Shown here in pieces: positions 1 through 7,102 of a stretch of DNA of 12,727 nt. The stretch comes from Paracoccaceae bacterium (GTDB taxonomy: Bacteria; Pseudomonadota; Alphaproteobacteria; Rhodobacterales; Rhodobacteraceae). The stretch's first letter is position 1, and every line of letters starts with the position of its first letter. The position numbers and the translations under genes were made by a program. The notes beneath the pieces were generated by a model. The model saw nothing but the letters and a program-made list of their open reading frames with translations, ran no database searches and had not been told where the DNA came from. The stretch spans positions 1 to 12,727 of the forward strand of contig JALQYS010000170.1 of assembly GCA_023254015.1 (NCBI GenBank), read 5' to 3'.

Positions 1-558
1 CTGGTTCTGCCGCTGGTCAAGAAATACAATGTGCCGGTCGTGGCGATTTCCAACGACGACACCGGCATCTCGCCTGACCCCGATGTGCGCTTTGCCGTGG
101 CCAAGAAGATCGTGGAGCGCGCCGCCGATCAGGGCATCGCCGCCCATGACATCGTGGTGGACCCGCTGGTGATGCCCGTCGGCGCCATGGCCTCGGCCGG
201 GCAGCAGGTGTTTGCCCTGGTGCGCCGTCTGCGCGAAGAACTGGGCGTGAACACCACCTGCGGGGCTTCGAACATCTCGTTTGGCCTGCCCCACCGTCAC
301 GGCATCAATGGCGCCTTCCTGCCCATGGCAATTGGCGCGGGCATGACCAGCGCGATCATGAACCCGGTGCGCCAGCAGGAAATGGAGGCGATCCGCGCCG
401 CCAACTTCCTTATGAACCACGATGCCAATGGCGGGGAATGGATCCGCTTTGCCAAGGTGCTGGAAGCGGTCGAGGGCGGCATGACCTTTGCCGAAGCCTC
501 CGCCGCGGCCAGCCAGGCAGCCGGGGGCCGTCGCGGCGGCCGTCGCGGCCGGGGCTGA
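1..558 (+). CDS. Methyltetrahydrofolate:corrinoid methyltransferase-like (pterin-binding) protein, 3' part
   Basis: The open frame runs in from the left edge, so the N-terminus is missing; 185 residues are visible and end at TGA 556-558. The sequence matches the C-terminal half of the pterin-binding TIM-barrel family (dihydropteroate synthase / AcsE-like methyltransferases). Seen are VDPLVMPVG (about residues 53-61), the G-x-SN-x-S-FGLPHR stretch (about 88-99) and the AGMTSAIMNP strand-turn (113-122). In this family the SN-x-S segment lines the methyl-tetrahydrofolate pocket. The inferred role is moving a methyl group between a corrinoid protein and tetrahydrofolate in one-carbon metabolism, as in methylamine, betaine or similar demethylation routes; the corrinoid partner would lie left of the window. 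The last 10 or so residues are a Gly/Arg tail encoded by a 12-bp tandem repeat. A terminator candidate follows at 653-680. A dihydropteroate synthase proper is less likely, because the SNISFGLPHR pattern is that of the methyltransferase branch. Confidence 0.82.
   Translation: MVLPLVKKYNVPVVAISNDDTGISPDPDVRFAVAKKIVERAADQGIAAHDIVVDPLVMPVGAMASAGQQVFALVRRLREELGVNTTCGASNISFGLPHRHGINGAFLPMAIGAGMTSAIMNPVRQQEMEAIRAANFLMNHDANGGEWIRFAKVLEAVEGGMTFAEASAAASQAAGGRRGGRRGRG
526..549 (+). repeat. Two tandem copies of a 12-bp repeat coding the Gly/Arg tail
   Basis: GGCCGTCGCGGC occurs at 526-537 and again, identical, at 538-549. It encodes the GRRGGRRG portion of the C-terminal tail of the methyltransferase-like protein. 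A perfect in-frame duplication can vary in copy number by slippage without shifting the frame. Confidence 0.85.
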
Positions 559-634
559 CCGCCTCTCCTCGGGCGCGCGGCCCGCTTCTCGTCGAGGCGC
601 CCCCCCCGCAGAGCGGCGCAGCCGACGATGAGGG

Positions 635-838
635 TCAGAACAACTTGCGAGAGGCGCGGGACATTTTCCGCGCCTTTTTTGCCAGGTCCTTCCCGGCGGC
701 GGCCTGACGACGCTCGGCCTCGGTCATCTGCGCCGGATCCTGGCCGCGATTGGCGACATAGGTGATCCCGGTATTGATGGCGCGGTTCATCAGCCGCCCC
801 AGAAATCGGTTGATAAGCTGCTGAATCATCCGGTCCAT
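635..838 (-). CDS. Small basic hypothetical protein (67 aa) downstream of scpB
   Basis: I do not recognise a function. The frame extends upstream into scpB, but the ATG at 838-836 is preferred: it lies 7 bases after the scpB stop and is preceded by GAGG five bases upstream. The 67-residue product begins MDRMIQQLINRFLGRLMNRA, an amphipathic stretch. A short middle follows, then a Lys/Arg-rich C-terminus (about residues 44-67, with KKARK and RASRK). Charge pattern and length suggest a small DNA-, RNA- or membrane-surface-associated protein, but that is inference. It is translationally close to scpB, so probably co-transcribed with the ScpAB genes. Similar short proteins next to scpB are, from memory, common in Rhodobacteraceae. 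The 3' end also carries the antisense terminator of the facing gene. Confidence 0.68.
   Translation of the reverse strand: MDRMIQQLINRFLGRLMNRAINTGITYVANRGQDPAQMTEAERRQAAAGKDLAKKARKMSRASRKLF
653..680 (+). terminator. Rho-independent terminator candidate for the methyltransferase-like gene
   Basis: GGCGCGG (653-659) and CCGCGCC (668-674) form a perfect 7-bp GC-rich stem with an 8-nt loop (660-667), followed directly by six T (675-680). The T-run is present only in the plus direction, so it would stop transcripts arriving from the gene ending at 558. It lies inside the antisense 3' end of the 67-residue minus-strand gene (635-838). The 76 bases between the two convergent genes (559-634) otherwise hold only a GC hairpin (CGGGC 570-574 / GCCCG 580-584) with no T-run, and a C8 homopolymer. 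Confidence 0.6.
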
Positions 839-845
839 CTGCGCC

Positions 846-1490
846 TCAATCCTCGAAAAGTTCACTTTGCCCCGAGGGGGATTCGTCCTCGTCATCCGAT
901 GTGGGTTGACCAAAGCCCGAGGGCAAGGGCCGGCTATCCAGAAGACCCGCCGCGCGCAACTCCTTCAACCCTGGCAAATCGCGCGCCGATTCCAGGCCGA
1001 AATGGTCAAGGAAGTGCTCTGTCACCAAAAAGGTCACCGGGCGGCCGGGCGTCATGCGGCGGCGGCCAAGGCGGATCCAGTCCAGTTCCATCAACTGGTC
1101 GATGGTGCCGCGTGACACCGCCACGCCGCGGATCTCCTCGATCTCGGCCCGGGTCACCGGCTGGTGATAGGCGACGATGGCCAGGGTCTCGATCGCGGCG
1201 CGCGAGAGTTTCTTCTGCTCCACATGCTCTTTCTGCATGAGAAACCCCAGATCGGGCGCGGTGCGAAAAGCATAGGCGTCGCCCACCTTGACGATGTTCA
1301 CCCCCCGCCCCTCATAGCGGCGGCGCAGCGTGACCAAGGCCTCGGCAGGGTCGCAGCCATGGGGCATCCGCGCCACCAGTTCGGCCACTGTCACCGGTTC
1401 GGCGCTGGCAAACAGGATCGCCTCGACCATGCGCTCCTGTTCGCCCATCGGGGGTGCGTCGAACAGCGATTTCTCGGGGCTGTCGGTCAT
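846..1490 (-). CDS. scpB: Segregation and condensation protein B
   Basis: 214 residues, the usual size for ScpB. ScpB dimers bind the ScpA kleisin and, with SMC, form the bacterial condensin that compacts and separates chromosomes on the nucleoid. The frame shows the two winged-helix domains of the family. The first spans about residues 17-80 (EQERMVEAILFASAEPVTVAEL). The second spans about 95-165 and carries the strongly conserved LSRAAIETLAIVAYHQPVTRAEIEEIRG segment (residues 95-122) and RGTIDQLMELDWI. The C-terminal 30 residues are acidic and low in complexity, as is common for ScpB tails. The start ATG (1490-1488) overlaps the scpA stop by ATGA, so the two are probably translationally coupled, which fits a fixed-stoichiometry complex. 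Confidence 0.95.
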   Translation of the reverse strand: MTDSPEKSLFDAPPMGEQERMVEAILFASAEPVTVAELVARMPHGCDPAEALVTLRRRYEGRGVNIVKVGDAYAFRTAPDLGFLMQKEHVEQKKLSRAAIETLAIVAYHQPVTRAEIEEIRGVAVSRGTIDQLMELDWIRLGRRRMTPGRPVTFLVTEHFLDHFGLESARDLPGLKELRAAGLLDSRPLPSGFGQPTSDDEDESPSGQSELFED

Positions 1491-2287
1491 GGGCCAGCGG
1501 CCTTTCGGATCATGATCGGGGCAAAGGTTTCACCCTGTTTCAGGGTGATCTGCCCGCGCTTGGCCAGTTCCAGAATGGCCGCGAAATGTGACGCCGTGGC
1601 CGAGCGGCGGCGGGCGGGCGTGCTGTCCCAGCCTTCAGGCAGGAAAGAGGTCAAGTCCGACCATTCCCCGGCATAGCCCAGAAGGCCGCGCATCCGCTCC
1701 AGCGCCTGTTCCATGGTATAGACATCTTGCCGGTCAAAGGCATAGGGGCGGAATTCGTCGCGGGTGCGGATGCGGGCATAGGCGCGCATCAGGTCCAGAA
1801 GCGTCGCCTCCCAGGTGATGTCGCGGGTGTGGGTGACATCTTCAGGCAGGCCGCGGGCAAAGAAATCGCGCCCCAACTGGTCACGCGCCATCAGGCGGGC
1901 CGCGGCCTCGCGCATGGCGGCAAGGCGCTCCAGCTGAAAGGCCAGATGGGCCGCCAGATCCTCAGCACTTGGCCCCGCCTCGCCGGGTTCAGGGGGCAAG
2001 AGGAGGCGCGATTTCAGAAAGGCAAGCCAGGCCGCCATCACCAGATAGTCGGCGGCCAGCTCCAGCCGCAAGGCGGCGGCGCGGCGGACGAATTGCAGGT
2101 ATTGTTCAGCAAGTTGCAGAACGGAAATCCGCCGCAGATCCACCTTTTGCGTGCGCGACAGTGTCAAAAGCAGGTCAAGCGGGCCTTCGAAACCATCGAC
2201 ATCGACGATCAGCGCCTCGGCCTCCAGCCTTTCGGCGGTCGGCAGACGCTCGGTCGAGCCCCATTCACCCTGATCCGTCTCAGCCAT
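1487..2287 (-). CDS. scpA: Segregation and condensation protein A (kleisin)
   Basis: 266 residues from the ATG at 2287-2285. An upstream in-frame ATG at 2383 would add 32 residues that read as nagZ antisense-frame sequence and is not used here. AAGG lies six bases before the chosen ATG. ScpA is the kleisin that bridges SMC heads and binds ScpB. Seen are the N-terminal VDGFEGPLDLLLTLSRTQKVDL segment (about 30-51) that contacts the SMC neck, the AADYLVMAAWLAFLKSRLLLP helix (about 78-98), a variable middle, and a C-terminal winged helix (about 230-262, ATASHFAAILELAKRGQITLKQ) that binds the SMC head. It overlaps the end of nagZ by 8 nt and scpB by 4 nt. The early Pro-Leu-Asp-Leu-Leu hallmark makes the call secure. 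Confidence 0.95.
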   Translation of the reverse strand: MAETDQGEWGSTERLPTAERLEAEALIVDVDGFEGPLDLLLTLSRTQKVDLRRISVLQLAEQYLQFVRRAAALRLELAADYLVMAAWLAFLKSRLLLPPEPGEAGPSAEDLAAHLAFQLERLAAMREAAARLMARDQLGRDFFARGLPEDVTHTRDITWEATLLDLMRAYARIRTRDEFRPYAFDRQDVYTMEQALERMRGLLGYAGEWSDLTSFLPEGWDSTPARRRSATASHFAAILELAKRGQITLKQGETFAPIMIRKAAGP

Positions 2288-3296
2288 GCAGCGCACCTTG
2301 CCCCACAGCGGCAAGGTCGGCTTCAAGGGCGTGAATGTCAACCGGCGCGACCGGGTGGCGAAGGGCCAGTGCCGCGCGGGCACGGGCCTGCGTTTCGGGG
2401 CGCATCTCGCCCGCCTCGGCCGCGACCTGCTGCATCTCGGCCATGTCGCCCTTGCAATGCAGCGCGATATCGCAGCCCGCCGCCATCGCCGCGCGGGTGC
2501 GCTGGCCCAGATCGCCCGACAAAGCCTGCATGTTCAGATCATCGGTCATCAACAGGCCCTGAAAGCCGATCTCGTCACGGATCACCCGGATCATTTCGGG
2601 CGATTGGGTGGCCGGGCGGTCGGGGTCGTAGGCGGCAAAGATGATATGGGCGGTCATCGCCATCGGCAGATCGGCCAGCGCCTTGAAGGGCGCGAAATCA
2701 TGGGCCGCAAGATCGGCGCGGCTGGCGGTGACGTTGGGCAGGTCGTGATGCGTGTCGGCCGTGGCGCGGCCATGGCCCGGCAGATGCTTGACCACCGGCA
2801 GAACCCCGGCCGCCAGATGGGCCTCGGCCACGGCGCGGGCGCGTTCGGACACTTGTGCAGCCGTCTCGCCATAGCAGCGGTTGCGCAGGAAAGGATGGGT
2901 TTGCGGCCCGGCAATATCGGCCACGGGGGCGCAATTGGCGTCGATGCCCACGGCGCGCAACTCCTCGGCAATGAGGCGGGCGCGCAGGGCCAGAACGCGG
3001 GCAGCATCGGCCCCGGCGGCAAGGGCCGCGTCCAGCGGCGGAGACCAGTCGCGCCAATGGGGGCCGCGCATCCGCTGCACCCGCCCACCTTCCTGATCGA
3101 TCAGGATCGGGGCATCACGCCCGACGGCGGCGCGCAGATCGGCAGTCAGCCGTACAACCTGATCGGGATTTTCGATGTTTCTGGCAAAAAGGATAAAGCC
3201 GAAGGGATTGGCATCCCGAAAGAAATCCCGTTCATCCACGCCAAGCACCGGCCCCGCGCAGCCGAAAATCGCGGCCAGACGGCCTGTTTCGGTCAT
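2280..3296 (-). CDS. nagZ: Beta-N-acetylhexosaminidase (GH3), peptidoglycan recycling
   Basis: 338 residues, normal for proteobacterial NagZ, which removes N-acetylglucosamine from GlcNAc-anhydroMurNAc-peptides in the cytoplasm during muropeptide recycling; its products feed AmpG/AmpR-type beta-lactamase signalling where that exists. No signal peptide is visible, which fits a cytosolic enzyme. Motifs: LIDQEGGRVQR (about 65-75), the KHLPGHG loop (170-176) followed by the catalytic Asp-Thr-His (D181-T-H183) typical of NagZ acid/base catalysis, and MTDDLNM (250-256) with the nucleophile Asp252. The start overlaps the SPOR gene stop by ATGA. Neighbours fit: the SPOR protein upstream binds denuded glycan strands, so two peptidoglycan-related genes sit together in this operon. 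Confidence 0.95.
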   Translation of the reverse strand: MTETGRLAAIFGCAGPVLGVDERDFFRDANPFGFILFARNIENPDQVVRLTADLRAAVGRDAPILIDQEGGRVQRMRGPHWRDWSPPLDAALAAGADAARVLALRARLIAEELRAVGIDANCAPVADIAGPQTHPFLRNRCYGETAAQVSERARAVAEAHLAAGVLPVVKHLPGHGRATADTHHDLPNVTASRADLAAHDFAPFKALADLPMAMTAHIIFAAYDPDRPATQSPEMIRVIRDEIGFQGLLMTDDLNMQALSGDLGQRTRAAMAAGCDIALHCKGDMAEMQQVAAEAGEMRPETQARARAALALRHPVAPVDIHALEADLAAVGQGALHG

Positions 3297-4141
3297 CGCT
3301 GGACGACCGGGATGCAGGTGGCGTTTTCGGCCAGCATCGCGGTGCAGAAGCGGCGGGTGTCGTCGTCAGAGGCAAAGCCATGGGCGCGCAGGCGGTAAAA
3401 GGTCTTGCCGCCGCTTTGCGCGGGCTGCACGACCAGGGCCTTTCCGCCCATCAGATCGGAAAAGCGACCAATCAGGCGGGACCATTCGCTGCGCGCCTCG
3501 TCCTGATTGTCATAGGCGCCAAGCTGCACCAGCAGCGTGCCGGGGGCGATGGTCGCCGGATCGATTTCGGTCGCCGGGGCAGAGGTGGGGGTCACGCTGT
3601 CCAGATTGGCGACCATTTCGCCGCCCGTCACAGCCTCGGCCCCGCCTTCCAGACCCAGCGCTTCGGCCAGGGCGGCGGCGACGGCATCTTCCTGCGTGGC
3701 GGGCAAGGCTTCGGGCATGGCGGTGGCTTCAAGATCGGTGGTCGGGGCCATGGCCACAACCTCACCGCTGCCCACCGGCTCCAGCGGAACCATGCCGGCC
3801 TGATCCTCTTCGGCCAGATCCACCGGCTTTGGCGCCAGAACCAGCGTTTCGGGCAGCGGCAGCGCGGTGCCGGCGGCGGCCACGGCATTGACCGACAGGC
3901 CCTGATGCATGGTTTCGGTGCCGCCGGGATTGGCGGGCGCCATGCGCATCGGGCTGGCGGCGGCGCGGATCACCGGAATGCCCGTCACATCGCGCATCGC
4001 CAGCTGATAGCCCCAGACCACCCCGCCTAGCAACAGCGCAAGAGACACGCCCGCGCCGACAAGGTGGGTATACCTGCCAAAGCGGGGCGAGGACGCCGCC
4101 GGATAATCGCCGTCAAACTGGTCGTAATCGAGATCCGCCAT
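3293..4141 (-). CDS. SPOR-domain inner-membrane protein
   Basis: 282 residues with three parts. A short cytoplasmic acidic N-terminus (1-25) is followed by one membrane segment (about 27-46, VGAGVSLALLLGGVVWGY), giving an N-in, C-periplasmic topology. Then comes a long Ala/Pro/Glu-rich linker (about 50-200) and a C-terminal SPOR domain (about 201-282, LLVQLGAYDNQDEARSEW...). The SPOR fold binds glycan strands lacking stem peptides at the division septum, so the protein probably localises there. Two Cys near the end (C266, C276) are placed like the disulfide pair seen in many alphaproteobacterial SPOR domains. It lies 77 nt after the argS stop, with a GAGG motif 8 nt before the ATG, and overlaps nagZ by ATGA. 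The precise role (FtsN-like or otherwise) cannot be told from sequence. Confidence 0.9.
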   Translation of the reverse strand: MADLDYDQFDGDYPAASSPRFGRYTHLVGAGVSLALLLGGVVWGYQLAMRDVTGIPVIRAAASPMRMAPANPGGTETMHQGLSVNAVAAAGTALPLPETLVLAPKPVDLAEEDQAGMVPLEPVGSGEVVAMAPTTDLEATAMPEALPATQEDAVAAALAEALGLEGGAEAVTGGEMVANLDSVTPTSAPATEIDPATIAPGTLLVQLGAYDNQDEARSEWSRLIGRFSDLMGGKALVVQPAQSGGKTFYRLRAHGFASDDDTRRFCTAMLAENATCIPVVQR

Positions 4142-4218
4142 GCCTGTGCCTCGTGCCCGCGCCCTGCGATTCGTGCCGCCGGGCCTGTTGTCTTACTGCT
4201 CGGTCGGCGCGGGATGTC

Positions 4219-5964
4219 TTAGCGCATCTCCTCCACCGGGGTGACGCCCAAGATACCCAAGCCGCAGCCGATCACAACGCCCGTAGCACGCGCCAGCGCA
4301 ATTTTTGTCGCCGATGTTGCCGCATTGCCCTCTTGATAGAATCGCAGGGATGGGTCGTCGTTGCCGCGATTCCACAACCCGTGGAGGTCGGAGGCCAGTT
4401 CGTAAAGGTAGAAGGCCACGCGATGCGGCTCGTTCCCCTTGGCGGCGATTTCCACCAGACGCGGCCATTCGGCAATCTTCTTGGCCAGCTCGATTTCCGC
4501 CTCATGCGTCAGACCCGACAGATCAAGGCCCGCCAGGGTGGCGTCGGTGACGTCGATCCCCGCCTCGCGCGCTTTGCGCAGGACCGAGTTGATCCGGGCG
4601 TTGGCGTATTGCACGTAGAACACCGGATTGTCCTTGGACTGCTCCAGCACCTTGGCAAAGTCGAAATCCAAGGCCACGTCATTCTTGCGCGTCAGCATGA
4701 TGAAGCGGGTCACATCGGCCCCCGCCTCTTCGACCACGTCGCGCAGGGTCACGAAGGTGCCCGCGCGTTTCGACATCTTGAAGGGCTCGCCGTTCTTGTA
4801 AAGCTTCACCAGCTGGATCAGCTTGATATCCAGGGGAACCTTGCCATTCGACAGGGCCGAGACGGCAGCCTTCATGCGCTTGACATAGCCGCCATGGTCG
4901 GCGCCGAAAATGTCGATCAGCTGATCAAAGCCGCGTCGCACCTTGTTGTAATGATAGGCGATGTCGGGCGCGAAATAGGTCCATGATCCATCCGACTTTT
5001 TCACCGGACGGTCCACATCGTCGCCATGGGCGGTCGAGCGGAACAGGGTCTGCACACGCGGCTCCCAATCGTCGGGCTCTTTGCCTTTCGGCGGTTCCAG
5101 CACGCCTTCATAGATCAGGTCCATGCCACGCAGCGTCTCAATCGCCGCTTCAATCTCGCCCGTACCGTAAAGCGCCTTTTCGGAAGAGAAGACATCCATC
5201 TGCACGCCAAGGGCTGCCAGATCCTCGCGGATCATCTGCATCATCATCTCGGTGGCAAAGTTGCGCACGTCCTGCAACCAGACGCTTTCGGGCTGGTCCA
5301 GCAGCGTCGCGCCATATTTGGCCTTCAGCGCCTCGCCCACCGGAATCAGATAGTCGCCGGGATACAGCCCCTCGCGGATTTCCGGCTCCAGCCCGTTGGC
5401 CTCGCGGTAACGCTCAAAGGCGCTGCGGGCGAGCACATCCACCTGCGCGCCGCCATCGTTGATGTAATATTCGCGCGTCACGTTCCAGCCGGCAAAGGCC
5501 AGAAGATTGGACAGCGCATCGCCCACGACCGCGCCGCGCACATGGCCCACATGCATCGGGCCGGTGGGGTTGGCCGAGACGAACTCGACATTGACCTTCT
5601 GCCCCCGCCCCATCTCCGACCGGCCAAAGCCCGCGCCTTCAACCAGCGCGGCCTTGACCACGCCTTGCCACACCATCGGCGACAGCCGCAGGTTCAGGAA
5701 ACCCGGGCCGGCGACTTCGGCCTTGGTGATGCGGGGATCGGTGGCCAGTCGGGCGGCCAGCGCCTCGGCGATGGCGCGGGGCGGCATCGCGGCGGGCTTG
5801 GCCAGCACCATCGCGGCATTGGTGGCCATGTCGCCATGGGCCGGGTCACGCGGCGGCTCGACCGAGACGGCAGTCAGGTCAAGGCCCGCCGGCAGCACGC
5901 CCTCGGCAGCCAATTGGCCCAGGGCCTCGACAACAAGCGCGCGGATTTCGGCGAAGAGGTTCAT
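4219..5964 (-). CDS. argS: Arginyl-tRNA synthetase
   Basis: 581 residues from ATG 5964-5962. The frame is open 36 codons further upstream, but that extension crosses the intergenic hairpins and does not resemble ArgRS. The enzyme charges tRNA-Arg with arginine at the expense of ATP. Domains: N-terminal Add-1 domain (about 1-95), class I catalytic core with FVSANPTGPMHVGH (128-141, the HIGH-type motif HVGH at 138-141), and GADHGGYVKRM (354-364). The KMSK loop is KMSKRAG (397-402), where Arg replaces the last Ser as in many bacterial ArgRS. The C-terminal DALR anticodon-binding domain is about 449-581. AAGGA nine bases before the ATG is the likely ribosome-binding site and falls inside one arm of a hairpin (see 5975-6016). 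The stop is TAA. It sits in a same-strand series with the START protein before it and the SPOR gene after it. Confidence 0.97.
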   Translation of the reverse strand: MNLFAEIRALVVEALGQLAAEGVLPAGLDLTAVSVEPPRDPAHGDMATNAAMVLAKPAAMPPRAIAEALAARLATDPRITKAEVAGPGFLNLRLSPMVWQGVVKAALVEGAGFGRSEMGRGQKVNVEFVSANPTGPMHVGHVRGAVVGDALSNLLAFAGWNVTREYYINDGGAQVDVLARSAFERYREANGLEPEIREGLYPGDYLIPVGEALKAKYGATLLDQPESVWLQDVRNFATEMMMQMIREDLAALGVQMDVFSSEKALYGTGEIEAAIETLRGMDLIYEGVLEPPKGKEPDDWEPRVQTLFRSTAHGDDVDRPVKKSDGSWTYFAPDIAYHYNKVRRGFDQLIDIFGADHGGYVKRMKAAVSALSNGKVPLDIKLIQLVKLYKNGEPFKMSKRAGTFVTLRDVVEEAGADVTRFIMLTRKNDVALDFDFAKVLEQSKDNPVFYVQYANARINSVLRKAREAGIDVTDATLAGLDLSGLTHEAEIELAKKIAEWPRLVEIAAKGNEPHRVAFYLYELASDLHGLWNRGNDDPSLRFYQEGNAATSATKIALARATGVVIGCGLGILGVTPVEEMR

Positions 5965-5974
5965 TTGATCAAGT

Positions 5975-6016
5975 CCTTTGCTTGGCCAAAGGCCATGCCA
6001 GAGGCAAAGGCTTTGG
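5975..6016 (-). promoter_or_regulatory. argS leader with competing hairpins around the ribosome-binding site
   Basis: Read on the minus strand, the 76-nt gap before argS contains, in order, CCAAAG (6016-6011), CCTTTG (6010-6005), CCTTTGG (5992-5986) and CAAAGG (5980-5975). CAAAGG with the next A is the argS Shine-Dalgarno site. CCTTTG at 5992-5987 pairs perfectly with CAAAGG across a 6-nt loop and would hide the site. CTTTGG at 5991-5986 can instead pair with CCAAAG upstream and free it. The two 6-bp stems share five bases and cannot form together. No T-run follows, so this is not a terminator. Function as a translational switch is inference. Confidence 0.4.
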
Positions 6017-6040
6017 TCAAGCGAGGCGCAAGCGCCGGCC

Positions 6041-6487
6041 CTAGCCGTAAAGCTTTTCCGCCCGGGTTTCAAAGGCGCGCACCACGCGGGTCATCGCCTC
6101 GTTGAACACCATGCCGATGATTCCGGCCAGGATGGCATTGCGAAACTCGAAATCCACCTCGAAGGCCACCTCGCAGCCGCCCTCAGGCCGGTCGGCAAAG
6201 CGCCAGACCGATTTCAGATGCTTGAAAGGGCCGTCGATATATTCGGTCAGGATGCGGTTTTCCCCGCGCAGAAGGGTGACGCGGCTGCCGAACCTTTCGC
6301 GGAACACCTTGAAGCTGATGACCAGATCCGCCAGCATCTCCTCTCCGCCGTCGATCGGGCGGGTGCTGCGGATGCGGGCCGCGGCCGTCCAGGGCAGGAA
6401 TTCGGGATAGCGCGCCACATCGGCGACAAGATCGAACATCTGCTCGGCCCGGTAGGGCAAGACCTTGGTTTCACTGTGCCGGGGCAT
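6041..6487 (-). CDS. RatA/Coq10-family START-domain protein (ubiquinone-binding type)
   Basis: 148 residues from ATG 6487-6485, chosen over an ATG 26 codons upstream because AAGGA stands five bases before it and the family begins PxHSExxxLPY. Seen: HSETKVLPYRAEQMFDLVADVARYPEFLPW (about 4-33), then the beta-strand region LVISFKVFRERFGSRVTL (55-72) and GPFKHLKSVWRF (86-97). Last comes the long C-terminal helix (about 119-146) that closes the hydrophobic pocket of START/SRPBCC proteins. Coq10 homologues carry ubiquinone to respiratory complexes. Database names also include 'RatA toxin' from an E. coli report, but no antitoxin-like RatB gene is present here. It stops with TAG, 76 nt before argS. 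In many alphaproteobacteria, from memory, this gene sits beside lipA; here lipA is about 2.1 kb away. Confidence 0.9.
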   Translation of the reverse strand: MPRHSETKVLPYRAEQMFDLVADVARYPEFLPWTAAARIRSTRPIDGGEEMLADLVISFKVFRERFGSRVTLLRGENRILTEYIDGPFKHLKSVWRFADRPEGGCEVAFEVDFEFRNAILAGIIGMVFNEAMTRVVRAFETRAEKLYG

Positions 6488-6556
6488 GGGCTTCCTTACC
6501 GCGTGACTTTTCCGCGCGATTTGGTCTAGGAAAGGGGGCAAAATCAAGAGGCCCCC

Positions 6557-7102
6557 ATGCCACACCGCCCCTATGTGATCGACCAGATGATTTCCGCCAA
6601 GGCCATCGCCGCAAGGGTCGAGGCGCTGGCCGCCGAAATCACCGCCTATTACCGCGACTGCGACAAGCTGGTGGTGGTGGGGCTGTTGCGCGGGTCTTTC
6701 GTGTTCATCGCCGACCTTGTGCGCGAAATCGACCTGCCGGTGCAGGTAGATTTCCTTGAGGCCTCATCCTATGGCGATGCCATGCATTCCTCGCGCGAGG
6801 TCCGCATCCTGAAGGATCTGCGCGGCGAGATCGCGGGGCAGGATGTGCTGGTGGTGGAAGACATCGTCGACACCGGCTTTACCCTGTCCCACGTCAAGCG
6901 CCTGCTTTTGTCGCGCGAGCCGCGGCGGCTGGAGGTCTGCGCGCTTCTGGACAAGCCCTCGCGCCGCGAGGTGGACATCAAGGCCACCTGGACCGGCTTT
7001 GAAATCCCCGACGAATTCGTCGTGGGCTATGGCATCGACTTTGCGCAGCGCAACCGCAACCTGCCCTTCATTGGCAAGGTGCGGTTCACCGATCAGGCAT
7101 GA
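6557..7102 (+). CDS. hpt: Hypoxanthine phosphoribosyltransferase
   Basis: 181 residues, the standard length. It salvages hypoxanthine (and often guanine) by joining the base to PRPP to give IMP or GMP in the cytosol. Motifs in order: the LLRGSFVF loop (43-50), DFLEASSYG (65-73) in the flexible catalytic loop region, the PRPP-binding signature VVEDIVDTG (99-107), LLDKPSRR with the base-contacting Lys133, and the C-terminal VGYGIDFAQRNRNLPFIG (156-173). The start ATG has AGAGG five bases before it. The gene is divergent from the START-protein gene across 69 bases (6488-6556), which must hold both promoters; I see no convincing -35/-10 pair in either direction. Its stop overlaps the start of the 56-residue membrane protein by ATGA. 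Confidence 0.96.
   Translation: MPHRPYVIDQMISAKAIAARVEALAAEITAYYRDCDKLVVVGLLRGSFVFIADLVREIDLPVQVDFLEASSYGDAMHSSREVRILKDLRGEIAGQDVLVVEDIVDTGFTLSHVKRLLLSREPRRLEVCALLDKPSRREVDIKATWTGFEIPDEFVVGYGIDFAQRNRNLPFIGKVRFTDQA

Noticed and set aside
397..401. ArgRS KMSKR instead of KMSKS taken as a damaged active site (residue numbers of ArgRS)
   Set aside because: Variation at the last position is common in functional bacterial ArgRS; all other signatures are intact.
2286..3398. Long plus-strand open frame of 370 codons opposite nagZ
   Set aside because: It is antisense to clearly conserved NagZ sequence with intact catalytic motifs. Long antisense frames are expected in GC-rich DNA, and its translation is rich in Gly/Arg/His/Gln with no family resemblance.
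6041..6487. RatA toxin of a toxin-antitoxin pair
   Set aside because: The name is inherited from database labels. The sequence is a Coq10-type START protein and no RatB-like or other antitoxin frame adjoins it.
6488..6556. Promoters in the hpt / START-protein divergent gap
   Set aside because: GTGACT with CTAGGA on the plus strand and TTGATT with CCAAAT on the minus strand are poor matches, not enough to annotate, though promoters must exist here.
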